In this document: one piece after another, positions 15,451 through 29,317 of the stretch
How the letters are laid out: each line of letters starts with the position of its first letter
Position numbering within the stretch: the stretch's first letter is position 1
Origin: Xanthobacteraceae bacterium
GTDB taxonomy: Bacteria; Pseudomonadota; Alphaproteobacteria; Rhizobiales; Xanthobacteraceae
NCBI GenBank assembly: GCA_019746135.1
Contig: JAIESI010000282.1
Coordinates: forward strand, 1 to 42,102
Length of the DNA stretch: 42,102 bases
Reading direction: 5' to 3'
Made by a program: the position numbers and the translations under genes
Notes under the pieces: model-generated
Told to the model about the DNA's origin: nothing
The model's input: the letters and a program-made list of their open reading frames with translations, nothing else
The model's database searches: none

Positions 15451-15466
15451 GGCTAAACGTTTAGCC
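15451..15466. promoter_or_regulatory. Perfect 16-base palindrome, LacI-family operator type
   Basis: GGCTAAACGTTTAGCC is a perfect palindrome centred on CG. Its core TAAACGTTTA is the typical half-site pair of LacI/GalR-family operators. It lies 271 bases upstream of the DUF3302 start on the same regulatory side and about 190 bases before the DUF2252 fragment on the other strand. No LacI-family gene is in the window, so the regulator would be encoded elsewhere. Confidence 0.5.
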
Positions 15467-15659
15467 GTGGATGATCTGAGCACGTCCGATGTTCATATTA
15501 CCCCCGGCCATGGTTCGCGGCCAGCAGCTATTGCCGTCGCGCCTTGACCCGGAATTGCACTCTGACCGCGAGTGACAGCCGTGATCGCGCCTTCGTCTTG
15601 CTGGTATTTTTTCGGACCGGGTTCTCGTCCCACCAGTCTAGCTCGAAAGTATTAGTCGC

Positions 15660-15875
15660 ATGGAACGTGTGCAGAAAATTTCCGAAGCTGCGTTTCTCGA
15701 CAGCGCAACGCGTTTCGTTCCCCGGGACAGTCGGGTGGCGCGCGGCAAGGCGCTGCGCGACAGGATTCCGCGAAAGCAGCACGGTCGATGGAAGGAGCTG
15801 AAAGACCGGCCGGATCCGATCGATATCATCCGCGAGGAGGATACAGGCCGAATGAAGGAGCTCGTGCCGATCCGC
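15660..15875 (+). pseudogene. Truncated DUF2252 protein gene (5' fragment)
   Basis: The first 72 codons, from ATG 15660, read as the start of a DUF2252 protein: SRVARGKALRDRIPRKQHGR, then LKDRPDPIDIIREEDTGR and MKELVPIR. In intact members LVPIR is followed at once by a YGRM-SPF-FYRG segment and more than 300 further residues. Here the frame instead goes to ELANRSDTTLL and ends at 16010 with no family similarity. The gene is therefore cut at about 15875, and the rest is absent from this locus. The following 180 bases hold no recognisable gene before the AI-2E permease. The identification rests on remembered family motifs and is fairly specific. Confidence 0.6.
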
Positions 15876-16055
15876 GAACTTGCGAACCGAAGCGACACGA
15901 CACTGCTGACGATTCTCGTGTCCCTTTGGGCCCGATGTTCGATTTCGCAGGAACGACAACGGCTCTGGCCTAAACCCAAGTTCAGTTGGCGGAACTTTGC
16001 GACCTGCTAGAGTCTGCTGCTTTCCAGGGCATTGTGCGGCAGGGGGAGAAAATTC

Positions 16056-17150
16056 ATGCCAGACGCCGGCGACGATCCGGACGGCCGCCACGATCTGACC
16101 GCGACCTGGATCGAGGTGACGATCAGGCTCGCCGTGCTGGGCCTGCTTCTCTACCTGGCCTTCACCCTGATCAGTCCGTTCATCACGATTGCCATATGGA
16201 GCATCGTGCTGACGGTTGCGCTTTATCCGGTCTACGACTGGATGGTGCGGCATCTCGGCGGACGGCGCCGGCTCGCGGCCGTGCTGCTGACGCTCGCCAG
16301 CCTCCTGATCATCATCGGGCCCGCGACGTGGCTGGCGCTGGGCCTGATCGACAGCGTCGGCATGCTGACGGCGCGGTTTGAGCTCGCGGCGCTGGCGCTG
16401 CCGCCGCCACCCGAAACGATCAAGACCTGGCCGCTGGTCGGCGAGCCGATCTATCAGTTCTGGGACCTCGCTTCGACCAATCTTCGCGAGGCGCTGGCCA
16501 GGGTCGCGCCGCAGCTCAAACCGGTCGGCAGCGCGCTGCTCCAGATCGCCGCCGAGGCCGGCACCGGCACGATCAAGTTCTTCATCGCGATTTTCGTGGC
16601 GGGTTTCCTGTTTTCGCCGGCCCCATCGCTGGTCGAGACCATGCGGCGCTTTTCGCGCCGGCTCGCGACGGGCCGCGGCGAGCAATTCGTCGATCTCGCC
16701 GGCGCCACGATCCGCACCGTCGCGCGCGGCGTGATCGGCATTTCGGCGCTGCAGGCGTTCTGTGCGGGGATCGGCTTCATGGCGGCCGGGCTTCCCGGGG
16801 CGAGCCTGCTGACAATGGCCGTCCTCATTCTGGGCATCATCCAGATCGGCCCGTCGATCATCATCCTCCCGGTGATCATCTGGAGCTGGTTTGCGATGGA
16901 GACGACGGCGGCGCTGCTGTTCACCGCCTACATGATCCCGGTCAACCTGATGGACAACATCCTGCGGCCGCTCGTCATGGGGCGCGGCCTGAGCACCCCG
17001 ATGCTGGTGATCCTGATCGGGGTGATCGGCGGCGTCCTGTCCTATGGGGTCAGCGGGCTGTTTCTCGGCCCGATCGTTCTTGCCGTGATCTGGGAGCTGA
17101 TGATTGCCTGGATCAAGGAGCGCGAGGGCGTCGCAACGCCGGCGCCCTGA
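16056..17150 (+). CDS. AI-2E family transporter (PerM/YdiK-like permease)
   Basis: A 364-residue inner-membrane protein of the AI-2 exporter/PerM family, a group of putative small-molecule or proton-coupled exporters. It has about eight hydrophobic segments: two pairs near the N-terminus (about 18-50 and 62-90), a mid helix near 180-195 and a C-terminal cluster (about 225-350). The cluster includes VARGVIGISALQAF and the family-typical NLMDNILRPLVMGRGLSTP, followed by YGVSGLFLGPIVLAVIWEL. The start is ATG 16056 after a GGGGGAG site; a GTG eight codons earlier is less likely. Apart from the decayed DUF2252 gene upstream, it has no functional partner nearby. The substrate is unknown, and the family name does not prove AI-2 transport. 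Confidence 0.88.
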   Translation: MPDAGDDPDGRHDLTATWIEVTIRLAVLGLLLYLAFTLISPFITIAIWSIVLTVALYPVYDWMVRHLGGRRRLAAVLLTLASLLIIIGPATWLALGLIDSVGMLTARFELAALALPPPPETIKTWPLVGEPIYQFWDLASTNLREALARVAPQLKPVGSALLQIAAEAGTGTIKFFIAIFVAGFLFSPAPSLVETMRRFSRRLATGRGEQFVDLAGATIRTVARGVIGISALQAFCAGIGFMAAGLPGASLLTMAVLILGIIQIGPSIIILPVIIWSWFAMETTAALLFTAYMIPVNLMDNILRPLVMGRGLSTPMLVILIGVIGGVLSYGVSGLFLGPIVLAVIWELMIAWIKEREGVATPAP

Positions 17151-17256
17151 CGGTCCCGGACCAGGAATTCGGACCGCGAACATTGGGCCGGACTGATAGC
17201 AGTCAGCCGCGGCCGGATTTGCTATGGTGCGGCCATAACACCGAGGGGGAAATGCC

Positions 17257-18240
17257 ATGCAATTCCATCGCCGTCGGTTTCTGCATCTGGCCGCGGGTGC
17301 TGCCGCGCTTCCAGTCGCATCGCGCACCACCTCCGCCCAAGCCTATCCGGCGCAGCCGGTGCGCATCATCGTCGGCTTCGCCGCCGGCAGCGGATCCGAC
17401 ATCTTTGCCCGGCTGATGACGCAATGGCTGTCGGAGCGGCTCAACCAGACATTTGTCGTCGAGAACCGGCCGGGCGCCGGCGGCAACATCGGCACCGAAG
17501 CCGTCGCGAACGCGCCGCCGGACGGCTACACGCTGCTCCAGACGGTCCCGGCGCACGCGGTCAACAACACGCTCTACGACAAGCTGAGCGTCAACTTTCT
17601 TCGCGACCTCGCGCCGGTCGGCGGCACCGCGCGCGTGCCGTTCGTGCTCGAGGTCAATCTGTCGGTTCCGGTCACCACCGTTCCCGAATTCATCGCCTAC
17701 GCCAAAGCCAATCCCGGCAAGCTCAACTTCGCCTCGCCGGGCATCGGCACCGGCATCCACATGGCCGGCGAGCTGTTCAAGCTGATGACCGGCGTGAACA
17801 TGGTGCACGTGCCTTATCGCGGCGCGGCCGGCGCGATGACCGACCTGATCGGCGGCCAGGTGCAGGTCATGTTCGACACCATGGCGGCCTCGATCCCGCA
17901 CATCAAAGCCGGCAAGGTCCGGCCGTTGGCGGTGACGACGGCGGGGCGCTCGGCGCTGCTGCCCGAGCTGCCGACCGTGGGCGATTTCGTGCCCGGCTAC
18001 GAGGCGAGCGGTCCGTTCGGCCTCGCTGCGCCGAAGAGCACACCGCCCGAGATCGTCGCGCGGCTCAACGCGGAGATGAACGCGGTGCTGGCCGATCCCA
18101 AGGTCAAGGCGCGCCTGGCCGAGCTCGGCAGCGACGCGCTGACCGGGTCGCCCGCCGAATTCGGCAAGCTGATGGCGGATGAAACCGAGAAGTGGGCCAA
18201 GGTGATCCGGACCGCGAACATCAAGATCGAAGCGGGCTGA
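17257..18240 (+). CDS. TctC/Bug family substrate-binding protein with Tat signal
   Basis: A 327-residue Bug receptor. The N-terminus MQFHRRRFLHLAAGAAALP carries a twin-arginine motif (RRRFLHL), with probable cleavage after about residue 29 (TTSAQA), so it is likely exported folded. The mature part starts YPAQPVRIIVGFAAGSGSDI, with the glycine loop of the family, and later shows NFASPGIGTGIHMAGELFK and VPYRGAAGAMTDLIGGQV, typical ligand-contact segments. A GAGGGGG ribosome site precedes the ATG. It stands alone: no tctA or tctB lies beside it, a frequent situation for Bug proteins, many of which act with distant transporters or as sensors. It is followed by a repeat and then the convergent FAD monooxygenase; the ligand is unknown. 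Confidence 0.9.
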   Translation: MQFHRRRFLHLAAGAAALPVASRTTSAQAYPAQPVRIIVGFAAGSGSDIFARLMTQWLSERLNQTFVVENRPGAGGNIGTEAVANAPPDGYTLLQTVPAHAVNNTLYDKLSVNFLRDLAPVGGTARVPFVLEVNLSVPVTTVPEFIAYAKANPGKLNFASPGIGTGIHMAGELFKLMTGVNMVHVPYRGAAGAMTDLIGGQVQVMFDTMAASIPHIKAGKVRPLAVTTAGRSALLPELPTVGDFVPGYEASGPFGLAAPKSTPPEIVARLNAEMNAVLADPKVKARLAELGSDALTGSPAEFGKLMADETEKWAKVIRTANIKIEAG

Positions 18241-18338
18241 GACGCACGCACCCCTTCCCGGAGCGCTGACGCATGTTCGCCGGGCTGTTTGAAAAGTGAA
18301 TCGTAATCAAGGCACACCCGTGCGACTCGGGCGGGATC

Positions 18339-18498
18339 GTAGGGTGGGCCAAGGCGCGCATCAGCGCGTTCACGCGCGTCTTCGACGCGCTATGGCGCCG
18401 GGCCCACGCGTTCTTGCTCTGCGCAAAGAGGTGGGCACGCCGCTTCCGCCTTCGCGCTGCGCGCTTCGGCGGACAAGTCGCGGCTTTGCCCACCCTAC
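18339..18498. repeat. GTAGGGTGGGC-bounded intergenic repeat
   Basis: GTAGGGTGGGC at 18339-18349 and its exact complement GCCCACCCTAC at 18488-18498 bound a 160-base palindromic element. It contains the CATCAGCGCGTTCACGCGCG segment (18358 onward) also found in the two hyu-operon elements. A related element with the same ends lies at 41912-42045. It sits between the convergent tctC and monooxygenase genes and fills most of that spacer. There is no coding capacity. Confidence 0.78.
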
Positions 18499-18568
18499 GC
18501 TCTACGCTCGACTGCTTGCCGCGCCGTAGCTCGCACGCGAGCGAAGGCGAGACGTGCGCCTTGTCAGC

Positions 18569-20200
18569 TTACTCTATCGCCGGCATCCGATTCCCGGTCG
18601 CAATCGCAGCGATCTCCGCGACGTCGCTCAGCGTGTTGCCGCGCCACACGACGTGCATGTCAGGACGGATGAGCAGCAGGTCGTGGCCATAGATATCGCG
18701 CGCGATCTGGTCCGGAATCTCGAGCACATGGACGGGCGCCTTGCGCTCGCGCAACGCCGCAACGAGCGGCGCGGCGTCCGCGCCGTTCGGGTTGAGCTTC
18801 AGGATCGTGAACCCGTCCTGCGGGACATGGTCCTGCACCGCCGAGCCGTCGTTGAGCCAGACGTGCGGCAGCCGCGCGCCCGGCCACGTGGTCGGCTCGT
18901 AGCTGCGGAACAGATGCTCGGGGCCGCCCGGCACGTCGCAGATCACCGGCGAGCTGACGTAGCGGTAGCCGAGCTCGGCACCGATCATCTCGTTGCTCTT
19001 GCGCTGCTCGACGTCGGCAACCGCCGCGAGCGTGTCGCGGGTCCGCTTGCCGGCCGGCGTGTCGTCGGCGATGTCCGGCCGCCACATCGCGCGCCATTTG
19101 CGGCGGCCCTGGTTGGCATAGCGCGAGGCGCCCACGTTGCGGTCGCCGATCTGCCGCCGCTCGATCTCGTAGGAGGCGAGCAGCATCGGCCCGCCCCAGC
19201 CCTGCAGCGTCGCCGCAAGCTTCCAGCCGAGGTCGACCGCGTCGCCGACGCCCGAGTTCATGCCGAGCCCGCCGGTCGGGATGACGAGATGCACCGCGTC
19301 GCCGGCGAGCAACACCCGGCCCTTCTGGTACTGCTCGGCGAGCAGCAGGTTCTGCCGCCACGGATTGGTGGACAGCCGCTGGTACTTCACCGGAATGCCG
19401 ACGATCCGCTCGAACTGGCGGTCGACCTCCTCGTCGGTGTCGGCGGTGGCGTGCAGCGTCCAGTGCCTGGTCGAGTCCTGCATGATCAGGAAGCTCGCGT
19501 TCTCCTCGGCCACGTGATAGTGGCGGCCGCGGCCCGGGCCGTTGCCGATCGGAATTCTGTCGAACAGCTCGTCGCAGCGGTAGAGCGCCTGGCGCAGCCG
19601 CAGCAGGTCGGCCTCGCCGCGCAGCCTGATGCCGAGCGCCTGGCGCACCGCGCTCGAGCCGCCGTCGCAGCCGACCAGATAGTCGCAGCGGATGCTGCGG
19701 GCCGTGCCGTCGGCGGATTTCACGGTGACGCTGACGCCGTCCGCGCTTTCCGCGTGCGTCACATATTCGGTGGACCAGTGCATGGTCACGGCCGGCAACG
19801 TTTCGCATGCGGACTTCAGCAGCGGCTCGAGCGTGTATTGCGAAATGAGCTGGTACGGCTCGAGCGGCACGCTGCCGTCGGTGGTGGCGCGGATCTCGGC
19901 CTCGGCCTCGGCGACCGACGGATAAGGCAGCCGCAGCAGCGGCGGCCGGGTGAGATTGAGAACGATGTAGACGTCCATCGGGACGTCGCGAGGCAGCCCC
20001 GCGGCGCGGATTTTCCCCGACAGACCCATGCGCCGGTAGATTTCCATGGTCCGCGCATTGATGCGCTCCATCTTCGGCAGGAACGCCGGCTGGTCCTTGC
20101 GTTCGATCAATGTGCATCGCACGCCGCGCCGGCCGAGATCGATGGCGAGCGTCAGCCCGACCGGACCGGCCCCGACGATCAGAACCTGGGTATCGGACAA
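18569..20200 (-). CDS. FAD-dependent aromatic-ring hydroxylase family monooxygenase
   Basis: A 543-residue flavoprotein monooxygenase of the class A (PHBH/MhpA-like) group, which uses NAD(P)H and oxygen to hydroxylate aromatic or similar rings. It shows the FAD dinucleotide motif VGAGPVG (about 9-15), the DG motif in YLVGCDGGSSAVRQALG and the GD motif in RVLLAGDAVHLVIPTGGLGM. A C-terminal thioredoxin-like region (about 400-543) is typical of the longer phenol-hydroxylase branch. The start is TTG 20200 with AGGAG nine bases upstream; the open frame further upstream adds 77 proline-rich residues across the promoter of the divergent kinase gene. No ring-cleavage enzyme is nearby, so the substrate cannot be inferred. 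Confidence 0.88.
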   Translation of the reverse strand: MSDTQVLIVGAGPVGLTLAIDLGRRGVRCTLIERKDQPAFLPKMERINARTMEIYRRMGLSGKIRAAGLPRDVPMDVYIVLNLTRPPLLRLPYPSVAEAEAEIRATTDGSVPLEPYQLISQYTLEPLLKSACETLPAVTMHWSTEYVTHAESADGVSVTVKSADGTARSIRCDYLVGCDGGSSAVRQALGIRLRGEADLLRLRQALYRCDELFDRIPIGNGPGRGRHYHVAEENASFLIMQDSTRHWTLHATADTDEEVDRQFERIVGIPVKYQRLSTNPWRQNLLLAEQYQKGRVLLAGDAVHLVIPTGGLGMNSGVGDAVDLGWKLAATLQGWGGPMLLASYEIERRQIGDRNVGASRYANQGRRKWRAMWRPDIADDTPAGKRTRDTLAAVADVEQRKSNEMIGAELGYRYVSSPVICDVPGGPEHLFRSYEPTTWPGARLPHVWLNDGSAVQDHVPQDGFTILKLNPNGADAAPLVAALRERKAPVHVLEIPDQIARDIYGHDLLLIRPDMHVVWRGNTLSDVAEIAAIATGNRMPAIE

Positions 20201-20384
20201 CGAACAACTCCTGAAACCGGATCGGGGGGTGGGAAACCGCCGTTTTGGGCGGCCCGGGTGTTTGGCCGGGGCCGCAGGGTGGTGTAATTTGGCGGGGTTT
20301 TCCAGGGCTTTATCCGGTGCCCTTGGGTTCAGCGGGGCCGCCTGCGGGCGCTGCGCCTGAGGTCGCGGGCACCAGGGAACAGAG

Positions 20385-22823
<2,439 letters not shown>

Positions 22824-22841
22824 TATTGCGGACATAGCGCC

Positions 22842-25840
<2,999 letters not shown>

Positions 25841-25844
<4 letters not shown>

Positions 25845-26206
25845 CCAAAATTCTTGTGGTCGAGGATCAGGAAGACAACCGGCAGATCCTCCGCGATCTG
25901 CTTTCGAGCGTCGACTACGAGATGGTCGAAGCGGAAAATGGCCAGGAGGCGCTGACCGCCGTCACCGAGCACAAGCCGGACCTGATCCTGATGGATATCC
26001 AGCTGCCGATCATGGACGGCTACGAGGCGACGCGCCGGATCAAGGCCGATCCCGCGACCAAGAGCATCCCGATCATCGTCGTGACCTCCTATGCGCTGTC
26101 GGGCGACGAGGGCAAGGCGCGCGAGGCGGGCTGCGACGCCTACGTCACGAAGCCGTACAGTCCGCGCCAGCTGCTGGCAACAATCCGCGAATATCTGCCG
26201 AGATAA
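25841..26206 (+). CDS. Single-domain response regulator, DivK-like
   Basis: A 121-residue stand-alone receiver. It has the acidic pair E8-D9, the phospho-acceptor D52 in DLILMDIQLPIMDGYE, the switch T82 in IIVVTSYALSGDE and K104 in DAYVTKPYS. The pattern closely resembles DivK of Caulobacter and its relatives. With no output domain it should act as a phosphorelay shuttle or by binding kinases. The ATG overlaps the stop of the four-GAF kinase, so it is translated with it and is the probable direct partner. The next gene, a receiver-cyclase, is 50 bases on, suggesting that both receivers share the same kinases. Confidence 0.93.
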
Positions 26207-26256
26207 TTCGATGAAAAGAAACTTCCGGATGAGATGCACCACATGGGCGATGTTGT

Positions 26257-27402
26257 ATGCACAATCCACCGCGTATCCTGATCGTTGACGACAACGAGAC
26301 CAACCGCGACATCCTGCTGGCGCGGCTCGGTCCGCACGGCTACGACCTCAAGCAGGCCGCCGACGGCGAAGAGGCGCTCGCTGCGGCGAAGGAACATCTG
26401 CCCGATCTGATCCTGCTCGACATCATGATGCCGAAGATCGACGGCATCGAGGTCTGCAAGCGGATCAAGAACGATCCGACGATGCCGTTCACGCCGATCA
26501 TCCTTTGCACGGCGAAAGCCGACACCAAGGACGTCGTGGCGGGGCTCGAAGCCGGCGCTGACGAATATCTCACCAAGCCGATCGACCAGACGGCGCTGGT
26601 GGCGCGGGTGAAGTCCGTGCTGCGCCTGAAGCAGCTTCATGACGAGATCGCGGAGTTGAACAAGGGCCTGGAGCAGCGCATCGCCACCCAGCTCGGCGAG
26701 ATCGAGCGCATGTCGGGGCTCAAGCGCTTTCTCGCGCCGCAGATCGCCGAGCTGGTGCTCTCCTCCGGCGGCGAGAAGCTGCTCGACAGCCACCGCCGCG
26801 ACGTGACGATCGTGTTCTGCGACCTGCGCGGTTTCACGTCGTTCGCCGAGACCGCCGAGCCGGAAGAGGTGATGGCGGTGCTGCGCGAATATCACGGCAG
26901 CCTCGCCGGCCTGATCAACAGCTTCGAGGGCACGCTGGAGCGCTTCGCCGGCGACGGATTGATGATCCTGTTCAACGATCCGATCCCCTGCCCCGACCCG
27001 TGCGAGCGCGCGGTGAAGATGGCGGTCGAGATGCGCGACCGGGTGATGACGCTGGCCACGAAGTGGAGGAAGCTCGGCCATGACCTCGGCTTCGGCATGG
27101 GCATCGCCCACGGCTATGCCACGCTCGGCCGGATCAGCTCCGAGGGCCGATTCGACTACACCGCGATCGGCCGCGTGGTGAACCTCGCGGCCCGGCTGTG
27201 CGGCGAGGCCAAGAGCGGCCAGATCCTGGTCGACGGCAAGGTCCATACCGCGGTCGAGGCGCTGACCGATTTCGATGCGGTCGGCGAGCTCGAGCTGAAG
27301 GGCTTCCACCGGCCGGTCGCAGCGTTCGACATCAAGGCGCTGCGGGGCGGCCCGCTGCCGACCGACCAGCTCGCTGCCGCGGCGGAAGCGCCCAAGATTT
27401 AG
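26257..27402 (+). CDS. Receiver domain fused to class III adenylate/guanylate cyclase
   Basis: A 381-residue two-domain protein. The receiver (about 6-124) has D11-D12, phospho-acceptor D55 in LILLDIMMPKIDG and K107 in DEYLTKPID. A coiled linker (about 125-150) leads to a class III cyclase domain (about 180-345). Metal aspartates are D189 (FCDLRGFTSF) and D233 (FAGDGLMILF); transition-state residues are N309 and R313 (VVNLAARLC). T302 takes the base-selecting position often seen in bacterial adenylyl cyclases. The base-contacting lysine position four before D233 is arginine (R229). The product is therefore probably cAMP but should be tested. The ATG has only a weak ribosome site. Confidence 0.9.
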   Translation: MHNPPRILIVDDNETNRDILLARLGPHGYDLKQAADGEEALAAAKEHLPDLILLDIMMPKIDGIEVCKRIKNDPTMPFTPIILCTAKADTKDVVAGLEAGADEYLTKPIDQTALVARVKSVLRLKQLHDEIAELNKGLEQRIATQLGEIERMSGLKRFLAPQIAELVLSSGGEKLLDSHRRDVTIVFCDLRGFTSFAETAEPEEVMAVLREYHGSLAGLINSFEGTLERFAGDGLMILFNDPIPCPDPCERAVKMAVEMRDRVMTLATKWRKLGHDLGFGMGIAHGYATLGRISSEGRFDYTAIGRVVNLAARLCGEAKSGQILVDGKVHTAVEALTDFDAVGELELKGFHRPVAAFDIKALRGGPLPTDQLAAAAEAPKI

Positions 27403-27416
27403 GCAGCGTTACGCCC

Positions 27417-27428
27417 ATTGTATGCAAT
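27417..27428. promoter_or_regulatory. Candidate GntR/FCD operator upstream of the importer operon
   Basis: ATTGTATGCAAT has perfect ATTG/CAAT arms and differs at one central base from ATTGTATACAAT, a site known for several FCD-type GntR regulators. It lies 163 bases before the binding-protein gene whose operon ends in an FCD-type GntR gene, so it is a good candidate for that regulator. This is inference from motif and position only. Confidence 0.45.
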
Positions 27429-27443
27429 TGGTTTTCCGCCCGT

Positions 27444-27475
27444 CCGGGCGACGGCTTTGCCGGCCGTTCGCCCGG
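27444..27475 (+). other. Strong stem-loop in the leader of the importer operon
   Basis: CCGGGCG-A-CGGC (27444-27455) can pair with GCCG-TT-CGCCCGG (27463-27475) around a seven-base loop. The overlapping CGCCCG-TC-CGGGCG at 27437-27450 offers an alternative, mutually exclusive stem. No T run follows, so it is not a plain intrinsic terminator. It could end or stabilise the cyclase transcript or act in the leader of the next operon. Confidence 0.35.
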
Positions 27476-27591
27476 CGAGGGAAAGTCGACAGGAAATCAG
27501 CCGCTTAGCGAGGCCGGCGGCGGTTGCCGCAATTGGCACGAGCTTTGCGGAAGCGACCCCAGGCACGTTCGCAGCATCGGGGGACCTTCCA

Positions 27592-29202
27592 ATGAAACGG
27601 CGCGACTTCCTGAAATCCACCGCGGCGCTCGCCAGCAGCATGACGGCCCCGGCAGTCTGGTCGCCGGCCAAGGCGCAGTCGCGCCAGGAGACGCTGCTGA
27701 TCGTTTCCGAGAGCGGCCCGAACAACATCGACATCCACGGCGTCGGCACCAACGTGCCGGGCTACGAGGTGTCGTGGAACTGCTACGACCGGCTGATCAG
27801 CCACGAGATGAAGGACGTCAACGGCGTCCCCTACTACGACCGCGACAAGTTCAAGGGTGAGCTCGCCGAGGACATGAACGTCGGGCCGATGTCGGCGACG
27901 TTCAAGCTGAAGAAGAACGCCGCCTTCCACGACGGCACGCCGGTCACGGCGAAGGACGTGAAATGGTCGCTCGACCGCGCGGTGACCGTCGGCGGCTTCC
28001 CGACCTTCCAGATGGGCGCGGGCTCGCTGACCAAGCCCGAGCAGTTCGTCGTGGTCGACGATCACACCGTGCGCGTCGACTTCCTGCGAAAAGATCGCCT
28101 GACCATTCCCGACCTCGCGGTGATCGTGCCGGCGATCTACAACTCCGGGCTCGTCAAGAAGCACGCCACGGAGAAAGACCCGTGGGGCATGGAATACACC
28201 AAGCAGAACACCGCGGGCTCCGGCGCCTACCGCGTGGTGAGCTGGAACGCCGGCACCGAGGTCATTCTCGAACGCAACGACAAATGGACCGGCGGCCCGC
28301 TGCCCAAGGTCAAGCGCGTGGTGTGGCGCATGGTGCCGTCCGCCGGCAACCGCCGCGCGCTGCTCGAGCGCGGCGACGCCGATATCTCCTACGATCTGCC
28401 GAACAAGGACTTCGTCGAGCTGAAGAGCCATCCCAAGCTCAACATCATCTCGACGCCGTACTCGAACGGCATTCAGTACCTCGGCATGAACGTGACCAAG
28501 CCGCCGTTCGACAATCTCAAGGTCCGGCAGGCGGTGGCCTACGCCATTCCGTACCAGAAGATCATGGACGCGGTGCTGTTCGGCCTGTCGAAGCCGATGT
28601 TCGGCGCGCCGGCCGACAAGGCGACCGAGGTGGCCTGGCCGCAACCGCACAAGTTCAACACCGACCTTGCCAAGGCCAAGGCGCTGCTGGCCGAGGCCGG
28701 CTACCCGAACGGTTTCGAGACCACGCTGTCGTTCGATCTGGGCTTTGCCGGCGTCAACGAGCCGCTCTGCGTGCTGGTGCAGGAGAGCCTCGCCCAGATC
28801 GGCATCAAGGTCACGATCAACAAGATCCCCGGCGCAACCTGGCGCACCGAGCTGAACAAGAAGGTGCTGCCGCTCTACACCAACGTGTTCTCGGGCTGGC
28901 TCGACTATCCCGAGTACTTCTTCATCTGGTGCTATCACGGCAAGAATTCGATCTTCAACACCATGAGCTACCAGTCGAAGGCGCTCGACGGGTTCGTCGA
29001 CGGCGCGGTCACGGCCGCGGCCGAAGGCGACAAGGCCGGCTACGACAAGGACGTGAAGGGCTTTGTCGATACCGCCTTCGCCGACATGCCGCGCATCCCG
29101 ATCTTCCAGCCCTACGTGAACGTCGCGATGCAGAAGAACGTGACCGGCTACCAATACTGGTTCCACCGCCGGCTCGACTATCGGGCCTTCGCGAAGGGTT
29201 AG
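27592..29202 (+). CDS. ABC transporter substrate-binding protein, family 5 (dipeptide/nickel class)
   Basis: A 536-residue periplasmic receptor of the DppA/OppA class. The N-terminus MKRRDFLKSTAALASSM has a twin-arginine motif (RRDFLK) with likely cleavage near residue 29 (SPAKAQ), so it is probably Tat-exported. Family marks include KLKKNAAFHDGTPVTAKDVK, which follows the solute-binding family 5 signature, and later YLGMNVTKPPFDNLKVRQAV and WLDYPEYFF. The start is ATG 27592 with GGGGGA upstream; the frame upstream is the intergenic region. It is first of a seven-gene run ending in amidase and regulator genes. A long stem-loop cluster separates it from the permeases, which usually lets the receptor be made in excess. 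The ligand is probably not a peptide given the downstream amidase. Confidence 0.92.
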   Translation: MKRRDFLKSTAALASSMTAPAVWSPAKAQSRQETLLIVSESGPNNIDIHGVGTNVPGYEVSWNCYDRLISHEMKDVNGVPYYDRDKFKGELAEDMNVGPMSATFKLKKNAAFHDGTPVTAKDVKWSLDRAVTVGGFPTFQMGAGSLTKPEQFVVVDDHTVRVDFLRKDRLTIPDLAVIVPAIYNSGLVKKHATEKDPWGMEYTKQNTAGSGAYRVVSWNAGTEVILERNDKWTGGPLPKVKRVVWRMVPSAGNRRALLERGDADISYDLPNKDFVELKSHPKLNIISTPYSNGIQYLGMNVTKPPFDNLKVRQAVAYAIPYQKIMDAVLFGLSKPMFGAPADKATEVAWPQPHKFNTDLAKAKALLAEAGYPNGFETTLSFDLGFAGVNEPLCVLVQESLAQIGIKVTINKIPGATWRTELNKKVLPLYTNVFSGWLDYPEYFFIWCYHGKNSIFNTMSYQSKALDGFVDGAVTAAAEGDKAGYDKDVKGFVDTAFADMPRIPIFQPYVNVAMQKNVTGYQYWFHRRLDYRAFAKG

Positions 29203-29221
29203 GTTTTCAGAGCTCGCCAAG

Positions 29222-29317
29222 CCTGCGTGACACGCAGGAGTCCGCACTGCGGAACCATCCGGTTCGCAGCGCGGATGGCCGGACCCGGGATGTCGGCTTT
29301 CCATCTTCGGTCCGGCC
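29222..29317 (+). other. Three consecutive stem-loops between binding protein and permease genes
   Basis: CCTGCGTG-A-CACGCAGG (29222-29238), CCATCCG-N10-CGGATGG (29255-29278) and GGCCGGACC-N23-GGTCCGGCC (29277-29317) are all perfect in their arms. They fill the 155-base gap after the receptor stop. Stable intercistronic hairpins at this place in ABC operons are known to protect the 5' message and lower downstream expression. The spacer holds no open frame of interest. Confidence 0.6.

Noticed and set aside
26253..26264. TTGT-ATGC-ACAA dyad at the cyclase start
   Set aside because: It includes the start codon and its arms are only four bases. It resembles a GntR-type site, but nothing else supports control there.
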